A model generated the notes under the pieces. That model was not told the origin of the DNA. It made no database searches and was given only the letters and a program-made list of their open reading frames with translations. The position numbers and the translations under genes are program-made. From positions 1 to 8,318 of the forward strand of contig JBFWQM010000232.1 in NCBI GenBank assembly GCA_050249455.1: 8,318 nucleotides of DNA. The letters are read 5' to 3'. Shown one piece after another: positions 1-4,370 of the stretch; positions within the stretch are counted from its first letter, which is position 1, and each line of letters starts with the position of its first letter. This DNA comes from JBFWQM01 sp050249455. GTDB lineage: Bacteria > Pseudomonadota > Alphaproteobacteria > MPNO01 > VGEU01.

Positions 1-7
1 CACCCTC

Positions 8-128
8 CCCGTCGCCTGCGCGACGGGTCCCCTCCCTCTCCCCCCATAGTGGGCGGAGAGGGACGCTTCATACCCTCTCCGCCCTTCAGGGGGGGGGAGA
101 GGGTGCGAGCACAGCGAGCGGGAGAGGT
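8..128. repeat. Non-coding block of three consecutive hairpins, likely dispersed intergenic repeat
   Basis: Three perfect stem-loops lie in a row. Positions 8-15 pair with 20-27 (CCCGTCGC, loop CTGC, GCGACGGG). Positions 34-41 pair with 55-62 (CCCTCTCC/GGAGAGGG). Positions 73-80 pair with 96-103 (the same CCCTCTCC/GGAGAGGG arms again), followed by GCGAGCACAGCGAGCGGGAG. The last hairpin contains a run of nine G at 89-97. From memory, blocks of this composition are common between genes of GC-rich proteobacteria and are often mistranslated as Pro/Arg/Gly-rich ORFs. The block lies just past the 3' end of the leftward oxidoreductase gene, so its transcript could be shielded or terminated here, but no T-tract follows any stem. 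Positions 129-175 show nothing recognisable. Confidence 0.6.
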
Positions 129-175
129 GGTTGGCCGCCGGCCCATGACAGATCGATTGCGACTACCGTCGCGCC

Positions 176-1183
176 CTAGCGCAGCGCCGGCATCACCTCG
201 TTGGCGAACAGCGCGATGGAGCGCAGCGATTCCGCCTGGGTCATGTCTCCGAACACCATCTGGCCGACCAGGTAGTTGATGGTGGACTCCTCGATCTGGC
301 GGCGCAGGAAATCGGTGACCGTCTTAGGCGTGCCGGCGATGGCGCGGCCCTGGGCGGCCATCTCGTCCCATTCGGGCGGCCGGGCGTGGCGCGGAATGGT
401 GGTGCCGGCATGGTGGAACAGCCAGTTGAAGCTGGTGTGCCAGGCGGGATAGGCGCGTCGGCCGATCGCGATCGCTTGCGCGTCGCTGTCGGCGACGACG
501 ACGAACAGCCCGAGGCCGATCATCGGCTCGCGCGCCGCCGCCGGGTGTGCGGTGCGCCACGCGCCGCGGAAACGGGCGGCGAGTTCGCGGGTCTCCGGCG
601 CCGTGTCGAGGCTCACCACGTTGCAGCCCATACGGCCGGCGCGCTCGGCGCTGGCCGGCGAATGCATGCCATACCACAGCGGCGGGTGCGGCTTCTGGTA
701 CGGCGCGACGTGCAGCGGCACGTTGTCGAACGAGTGGTACCTGCCCTTGGCGTTCAGCGTCTGCGTCGTCAGGCCCTCGAGGATGATGTCGAGGTATTCG
801 ACGTAGATCGCCTCCGCCTCCTGCGGGTCAATGCCGAAATAGGCGAGCTCGATTGCCGACGCGCCGCGCCCGAACCCGATGTCGAGCCGGCCGCGGCTCA
901 TCTGGTCGAGCATGCAGATCTCCTGCAGCAGCCGCATCGGGTGGTATAGCGGCAGCGCGTAGACCAGCGGCCCGAAGCGCAGCCGCTTGGTGCGCTGCGC
1001 CACCGCCGAGAGGAACACGCTGGGCGAGGGGGCCATGCCGAGCGGCGTCGAATGGTGCTCCGCCACATGGTAGCCATAGAATCCGGCGCGGTCGTAGGCC
1101 TCCACCACCTCGAGCCGTTCCGCGTAGTAGGAATCGAGCGGCCGGCCCGTCGCGTCGAGGTGGTCGAAAATGCCGAATTCCAT
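176..1183 (-). CDS. LLM-class flavin-dependent oxidoreductase (luciferase-like monooxygenase)
   Basis: This 335-residue protein has the layout of the bacterial luciferase-like (F420/FMN) TIM-barrel family. It begins MEFGIFDHLD on the first strand. AEHHSTPLG follows at residues 41-49, the FGPLVYALPLYHP segment at about 70-82, and the family signature SRGRLDIGFGRG at about 96-107. Family members use reduced FMN or F420 to oxygenate or oxidise small organic substrates. The substrate here cannot be read from sequence. I chose the ATG at 1183 over the one at 1207 because family proteins start with this M-x-F-G-x-F strand and because AGGGAG at 1190-1195 sits six bases upstream. The gene lies 87 bases behind the small secreted-protein gene on the same strand, so it may be co-transcribed or have its own promoter. 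No flavin reductase gene is nearby. The family call is secure and the reaction is unknown. Confidence 0.93.
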   Translation of the reverse strand: MEFGIFDHLDATGRPLDSYYAERLEVVEAYDRAGFYGYHVAEHHSTPLGMAPSPSVFLSAVAQRTKRLRFGPLVYALPLYHPMRLLQEICMLDQMSRGRLDIGFGRGASAIELAYFGIDPQEAEAIYVEYLDIILEGLTTQTLNAKGRYHSFDNVPLHVAPYQKPHPPLWYGMHSPASAERAGRMGCNVVSLDTAPETRELAARFRGAWRTAHPAAAREPMIGLGLFVVVADSDAQAIAIGRRAYPAWHTSFNWLFHHAGTTIPRHARPPEWDEMAAQGRAIAGTPKTVTDFLRRQIEESTINYLVGQMVFGDMTQAESLRSIALFANEVMPALR

Positions 1184-1189
1184 GACGCG

Positions 1190-1195
1190 CTCCCT
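1190..1195 (-). promoter_or_regulatory. Ribosome binding site of the leftward oxidoreductase gene
   Basis: AGGGAG on the minus strand lies six bases before the ATG at 1183. It favours that start over the in-frame ATG at 1207, which precedes the conserved first beta strand by eight extra residues. Confidence 0.6.
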
Positions 1196-1270
1196 GCCGC
1201 TCGACAATGCCGTTCTATCCTATCGAGGAACGGAGGTCGAATGCCGGGGCGGCCGCCGCCGACGGACCGA

Positions 1271-1612
1271 TCAGCTCGTCGGGGCGCCGCAACGGCGCCA
1301 CAGCTCCGGGGCTGCCTCGGACGCCGACGCGCGTCGCAGGTGCACGAGGTCTTCGTTGACGAGGGTCATCGACACCGCGGTGCCCGCGCCGGGTTCGCCG
1401 GCCGGGACCTGATAGCGGAAGCCGTGCCGGTCATAGTCGCCTGGGATGGTCTTGCCCGACGGAATGACGATCCTCGGGCCTTCGATCGACAGCCGGCGAC
1501 CGTCGGCGAAGCACCAGTTGCCGTCGATCGAATCCGCGCGCGCGGCGGTCGCCGCCACGGCAATGCCGGTCGCGAGGGCAGCGCAAAGCGGAATGCGGCG
1601 GGCGTAGGCCAT
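1271..1612 (-). CDS. Small secreted (periplasmic) protein of unknown function
   Basis: This is a 113-residue product. Residues 1-26 form a classic Sec signal peptide: basic MAYARR, a hydrophobic Ala/Leu/Ile stretch, then a probable signal peptidase I site after Ala-Arg-Ala (26/27). The mature part of about 87 residues begins DSIDGNWCFADGRRLSIEG and looks like a compact beta-rich domain. It has two cysteines, at residues 34 and 108, that could form a disulfide in the periplasm. I do not recognise a named family. The SIDGNWCF opening resembles that of other small exported alphaproteobacterial proteins that I recall only as hypothetical. The ATG at 1612 follows the stop of the metallophosphoesterase gene by five bases, so the two are probably translated from one message. 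A longer open frame runs upstream through the phosphoesterase gene and is a shadow; the signal peptide marks the true start. Confidence 0.78.
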   Translation of the reverse strand: MAYARRIPLCAALATGIAVAATAARADSIDGNWCFADGRRLSIEGPRIVIPSGKTIPGDYDRHGFRYQVPAGEPGAGTAVSMTLVNEDLVHLRRASASEAAPELWRRCGAPTS

Positions 1613-1617
1613 GCGCG

Positions 1618-2379
1618 TCAATCCATCGGTGGCAGGCCGTCGATCGGCACCCGGTCGACGTCGACCGTGCCGTTGCCGTGCAGGCGGATGCGGTTGACGG
1701 TGCGGGCGTAGTCGGGCGAACCGGAGTAGTAGGCCGGGACGCCGCCGTTGCCGACCTTCACCGCGCGGTTCCAGTGGCCGAGCGCTACGTAGTCCGCGCC
1801 GGTCGCGGCGATGTCGCCGTCGCCGAACAACCAGGCCGGCCGGTACGGGGTGGAATAGTCCGGCGTCGGATGGTAGTGGCCGTGCGCCATCGCGACGTGC
1901 CAGCGGGCGGAGCGCGTGCGCGGCGCTCGCAGCGGTGCCATGTCGTTGTAGTCCCGGTGCGCGTTGCCCCATACCTCGAGGTCGAAGCCCTCGATCGTCA
2001 CGGCCGGATCGTGGGTGACGCCGAGGACGTGGACGTTGTCCGGCTCCGCCAGCGGCCCGCGCAGGTAGACCGACTCCGGCACCAGCGGGTCATGGTTCCC
2101 CGGCAGCATCACCACCTTCATGCCGCAGTCGCCCAGCGCCCGCGCCGTCTGCTGCAGGAGGTCGAGGGGCAGGCGGTTGTGGTCGAAGATGTCCCCGGCC
2201 AGCAGCACCACGTCGGCGCCGAGGCCTCGGGCGGTGTCGAGCACGCAGCGCAATCCGCCGGTGCCGTCGCCGCGGAACAGCCGGGCCATGTAGCCGTCGT
2301 CTACGTGGATGTCGGAGCTGTGAACGAGGATGAGGTCGGAAGCGGACCCGGGTCCGCTTCGGGCAGGCGCGTTGGCCAC
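1618..2379 (-). CDS. Metallophosphoesterase, SbcD/Mre11/YhaO-like (DNA repair exonuclease family)
   Basis: This 253-residue protein carries the calcineurin-like metal-site motifs in order: SSDIH at 21-25 (Asp23, His25), GDIFDH at 62-67, GNHD at 94-97, AHGHYH at 165-170, and GHWN at 201-204. SGSPDYAR at about 220-226 matches the post-core SGS segment of SbcD/Mre11-type enzymes. Such enzymes use two metal ions, usually Mn, to cleave phosphodiesters. This one is only the catalytic core, with no capping domain, and no SbcC/Rad50-like ATPase gene adjoins it, so a nuclease role is an inference. In the last motif the second metal-ligand histidine of GHxH is asparagine. The start is a GTG at 2379, placed 14 residues before the first beta strand and preceded by GGGAA at a suitable distance; no ATG is available before residue 31. 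The small secreted-protein gene follows five bases after the stop. Confidence 0.9.
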   Translation of the reverse strand: MANAPARSGPGSASDLILVHSSDIHVDDGYMARLFRGDGTGGLRCVLDTARGLGADVVLLAGDIFDHNRLPLDLLQQTARALGDCGMKVVMLPGNHDPLVPESVYLRGPLAEPDNVHVLGVTHDPAVTIEGFDLEVWGNAHRDYNDMAPLRAPRTRSARWHVAMAHGHYHPTPDYSTPYRPAWLFGDGDIAATGADYVALGHWNRAVKVGNGGVPAYYSGSPDYARTVNRIRLHGNGTVDVDRVPIDGLPPMD

Positions 2380-2439
2380 TACGCTGTTCCCGGCAATCGC
2401 TGCGAGGGTCGCCCGGCCCAGACGCCGGCGCCCGCGACG

Positions 2440-2468
2440 AGAATTCGTCCCGCCGGGCCGGAAGTCAA
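2440..2468 (-). promoter_or_regulatory. Possible promoter of the metallophosphoesterase operon
   Basis: On the minus strand TTGACT (2463-2468) is separated by 17 bases from AATTCT (2440-2445). The -35 hexamer matches the sigma-70 consensus at five of six positions, but the -10 at only three. It lies about 60 bases ahead of the GTG start. The -10 falls inside a 14-base inverted repeat (2436-2449). This is a weak call based on spacing and the -35 element. Confidence 0.28.
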
Positions 2469-2486
2469 CGTCCGATGCGGCAGTGC

Positions 2487-2515
2487 TTGACCGGGAAGAT
2501 ATTTTCAGATAAAAA
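2487..2515 (+). promoter_or_regulatory. Probable promoter of the oxidoreductase-MarR operon
   Basis: TTGACC (2487-2492) is followed after 17 bases by TAAAAA (2510-2515). These match the sigma-70 consensus at five of six and four of six positions. Initiation near 2522 would leave a short leader of about 28 bases with the ribosome site at 2537-2542. The -10 region is embedded in the only AT-rich stretch of this neighbourhood and overlaps the palindrome at 2499-2518. Confidence 0.5.
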
Positions 2516-2518
2516 TAT
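2499..2518. promoter_or_regulatory. AT-rich palindrome, candidate MarR operator
   Basis: ATATTTT (2499-2505) and AAAATAT (2512-2518) form a perfect 7-base inverted repeat around a 6-base centre. The same tract also holds a direct repeat, ATATTTTCAG at 2499-2508 and ATATTTCAG at 2515-2523, spaced 16 bases. MarR-family dimers typically bind AT-rich inverted repeats of about this size in or near the promoter they control. The site overlaps the predicted -10, and a marR-type gene is the second gene of the operon, so autorepression is a reasonable inference. Binding is not shown by the sequence. Confidence 0.45.
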
Positions 2519-2536
2519 TTCAGTCAAAACCAATTC

Positions 2537-2542
2537 AGGGAG
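2537..2542 (+). promoter_or_regulatory. Ribosome binding site setting the start of the second oxidoreductase
   Basis: AGGGAG lies seven bases before the ATG at 2550. It supports that start over an upstream in-frame ATG at 2475, which would precede the likely transcription start and add 25 unrelated residues. Confidence 0.6.
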
Positions 2543-2549
2543 CTGGGTC

Positions 2550-3635
2550 ATGGAGTTCGGGTACTTCACGCTGAGCGACAACCACTACGCGGGCAACACG
2601 CGTTCGCCCAACCAGTTCATCCTCGACATCCGCGACCAGGCGCTGCTGGCGGACCAGCTCGGCTACCACTCGGTATGGATCGGCGAGCACCACTTCGATT
2701 CGCTCGGGGTGAATTCCCGCCCGGACCTCGTGCTGGCATCGATCGCGCCGCTGACCAAGCATGTCCGGCTGTCGCCGGCGGTGTCGGTGCTGCCGCTGCA
2801 CCATCCGGTGCACGTCGCCGAGACCTGGGCGACGCTCGACCTCCTGAGCGGCGGGCGGGTCGATTTCGCCTGCGGCCGCGGCTACGACCCGCGCGAGTAC
2901 AAGCCGTTCGGCGCCTCGTTCATGAAGTCGGCCGAGGCGATGGAGGAATCGATCGAGGTCATCCTGAAGGCGTGGAACTCGCCCGGCCCGTGGTCGCACA
3001 AGGGCGCCTTCTACGACATCCCGGAAATGGAGATCACGCCCAAGCCGGTGCAGAAGCCGATCCCGTTCTACGTCGCCTCGTTCTCCCGCACCTCGGTCGC
3101 GATGGCGGCAAAGCACGGCCTCAACATCATCTACGCGCCGTTCGCGGCCGGCATGGTGTATGGCGGCCTCGAGAAGGCGGTGGAGTCCTACAACGAGGCC
3201 TGCGTCCAGGCCGGCCACAAGCCGGGCCGCCGGATGTGCTCCTACTTCATCTACATCGCCGACAACGAAAAGGACGAGGACTACGGGCGCGAGGCGCAGC
3301 TGCGCTACTTCAAGGAGTGCGCGCTGCCGGCGTTCACCTTCAAGCCCGGCGAGGCGCCGCCGACCATGCACTACTTCCTGAAGATCACCGACATCCTGGA
3401 GAACATGAAGAAGGAGGACCTCAGCGACAAATCGATCCTCCTTGGTTCGCCGCAGCAGATCGTGGATTCGCTGAAGAAGATCGAGGCCGCGGGGATGGAT
3501 GAGGTCATCCTCTACTTCAACGTCGGCTGCAAGCCGCACGGCATGGTCAAGGAGCAGATGCACCGCTTCATGGAGCAGGTGGCGCCGCATTTCGAGGGCC
3601 GCCACCGCGAGAGGTTCAAGCTGGCCGCGGCATGA
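2550..3635 (+). CDS. LLM-class flavin-dependent oxidoreductase (luciferase-like monooxygenase)
   Basis: This 361-residue luciferase-like TIM barrel begins MEFGYFTLSD. It has WIGEHHFDSLG at residues 43-53, the LPLHHPVHVAE segment at 81-91, and the signature SGGRVDFACGRGY at about 100-112. Members use reduced flavin to oxidise or oxygenate small molecules. This one is only distantly similar to the other LLM protein in the window. It has longer loops, a Lys/Glu-rich helical section and a substrate-side segment rich in Phe and Tyr, so it probably has a different substrate. The start at 2550 fits the conserved first strand and the ribosome site at 2537-2542. Its stop overlaps the MarR gene start (ATGA), which implies translational coupling and probable regulation by that protein. 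No flavin reductase lies in the window, so reduced cofactor must come from elsewhere. The substrate is unknown. Confidence 0.94.
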   Translation: MEFGYFTLSDNHYAGNTRSPNQFILDIRDQALLADQLGYHSVWIGEHHFDSLGVNSRPDLVLASIAPLTKHVRLSPAVSVLPLHHPVHVAETWATLDLLSGGRVDFACGRGYDPREYKPFGASFMKSAEAMEESIEVILKAWNSPGPWSHKGAFYDIPEMEITPKPVQKPIPFYVASFSRTSVAMAAKHGLNIIYAPFAAGMVYGGLEKAVESYNEACVQAGHKPGRRMCSYFIYIADNEKDEDYGREAQLRYFKECALPAFTFKPGEAPPTMHYFLKITDILENMKKEDLSDKSILLGSPQQIVDSLKKIEAAGMDEVILYFNVGCKPHGMVKEQMHRFMEQVAPHFEGRHRERFKLAAA

Positions 3636-4147
3636 CGCCACCACGCAAGTTCGACCTCGACCGCTACCTGCCGTACCTGATCAACCGGGCCGCGGTCCGC
3701 TTCGTCGGCAGCATCGCGCCGACCCTGGCGGACTGCGGCGTCTCGCTGCAGGAATGGCGGGTTCTGGCGGCGCTGCGCCGGGTGCAGCGCCAGCGCGTCT
3801 CCGACCTCGCCGAGATGACCTCGATCGACATCTCGACCCTGTCGCGCACCTTGAGCGCGATGCAGCGCCGCGGCCTGGTGGAGCGCCAGCGCCCGGCGGA
3901 CGGCGATGCCCGCGTCGTCCACGTCCGCGCCACCGAGCACGGCCGCACCGTCACCGACCGCATCGCGCCGGCAGCCCAGGCGCTGGAGACCACGGCGCTC
4001 GCAGGGTTCACCGCGGCGGAAGCGGAGGCGCTGAAGGACATGCTCGAGCGCATATTCGGCAACATCGGGAGCGGGCTGGCGCCGAGTGCGGCGGGACCGG
4101 AACGGCGCGATCCCGCCGGCCTGACGGGCGCCGAAGCCGCCGACTGA
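3632..4147 (+). CDS. MarR-family transcriptional regulator
   Basis: This 171-residue protein has a MarR-type winged helix-turn-helix. An N-terminal dimerisation helix spans about residues 9-33, followed by SLQEWRVLAAL at 38-48. The helix-turn-helix is at about 56-82 (VSDLAEMTSIDISTLSRTLSAMQRRGL). The beta wing carries the conserved Asp-x-Arg of MarR wings (PADGDARVVHV, 88-98), and C-terminal dimerisation helices run from about 112 to 145. The last 25 residues are Ala/Pro/Gly-rich and probably disordered. MarR proteins are dimeric repressors released by small phenolic or other aromatic ligands. The gene overlaps the oxidoreductase stop by four bases, so the two form one operon. The likely targets are its own promoter (palindrome at 2499-2518) and perhaps the transporter gene downstream. 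The ligand is unknown. Confidence 0.94.
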   Translation: MTPPRKFDLDRYLPYLINRAAVRFVGSIAPTLADCGVSLQEWRVLAALRRVQRQRVSDLAEMTSIDISTLSRTLSAMQRRGLVERQRPADGDARVVHVRATEHGRTVTDRIAPAAQALETTALAGFTAAEAEALKDMLERIFGNIGSGLAPSAAGPERRDPAGLTGAEAAD

Positions 4148-4204
4148 CGTCGCCCCTCGCCGGGCCGAGGTTCGGAACTGGCTGCCCGGCCATTTCGATG
4201 ACGC

Positions 4205-4316
4205 AGTCGCCCGCGGGCCCGACCCGCGTATCCAGCAGCGCGGCATCGCCGCGCGCAAGACTCTGCTGCGCGCTGACCGCCCACGCTGGATACGCGGGTC
4301 GTGCCCGCGTATGACT
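4205..4316. repeat. Inverted pair of palindromic repeat units (REP/BIME-like)
   Basis: Two copies of one unit lie head to head, at 4205-4236 and 4285-4316. The second reads GCTGGATACGCGGGTC then GTGCCCGCGTATGACT; the first is its reverse complement with four differences in 32 bases. Positions 4212-4236 pair with 4285-4309 at 24 of 25. Each unit is itself palindromic: in the right copy ATACGCGGG (4290-4298) pairs with CCCGCGTAT (4304-4312). The 48-base centre holds another perfect hairpin, 4238-4244 with 4248-4254. From memory, units of the type TGGAT-CGCGGG-CCCGCG-ATGAC are dispersed between genes in many alphaproteobacteria. A transcript would fold into a very strong stem that could stabilise the marR mRNA or limit read-through, although no T-tract follows. 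Positions 4148-4204 hold nothing else I recognise. Confidence 0.75.
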
Positions 4317-4370
4317 CTGGACGATGACCTCGCACGCGACCTCCGCTTCCTTGCGGCACTCCGAAACGCG

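Noticed and set aside
49..279. Plus-strand open frame starting in the hairpin block (MGGEGRFIPSPPFRGG...)
   Set aside because: Its first half is translated repeat DNA and its second half is antisense to the end of the oxidoreductase. Such repeat-derived ORFs are common false calls.
1184..1270. Promoter for the leftward oxidoreductase gene in the 87-base gap
   Set aside because: A TAGGAT-like -10 can be seen on the minus strand, but no -35 at acceptable spacing, so it was not listed.
1613..1972. Upstream extension of the small secreted protein to a 233-residue product
   Set aside because: The extension is a shadow of the metallophosphoesterase gene, and the signal peptide starting at 1612 marks the real N-terminus.
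2475..2549. N-terminal extension of the second oxidoreductase from ATG 2475
   Set aside because: It would be translated from DNA containing the likely promoter and operator, and the family's first strand begins at the ATG at 2550 with a good ribosome site.
2535..3644. Long open frame (369 codons) antisense to the second oxidoreductase
   Set aside because: The protein is a low-complexity Arg/Leu/Val/His-rich product of high-GC antisense reading. The sense strand encodes a clear luciferase-like enzyme over the same bases.
4205..4316. CRISPR or intrinsic terminator reading of the inverted repeat
   Set aside because: There are only two inverted copies, not regularly spaced direct repeats, and no T-tract follows any stem on either strand.
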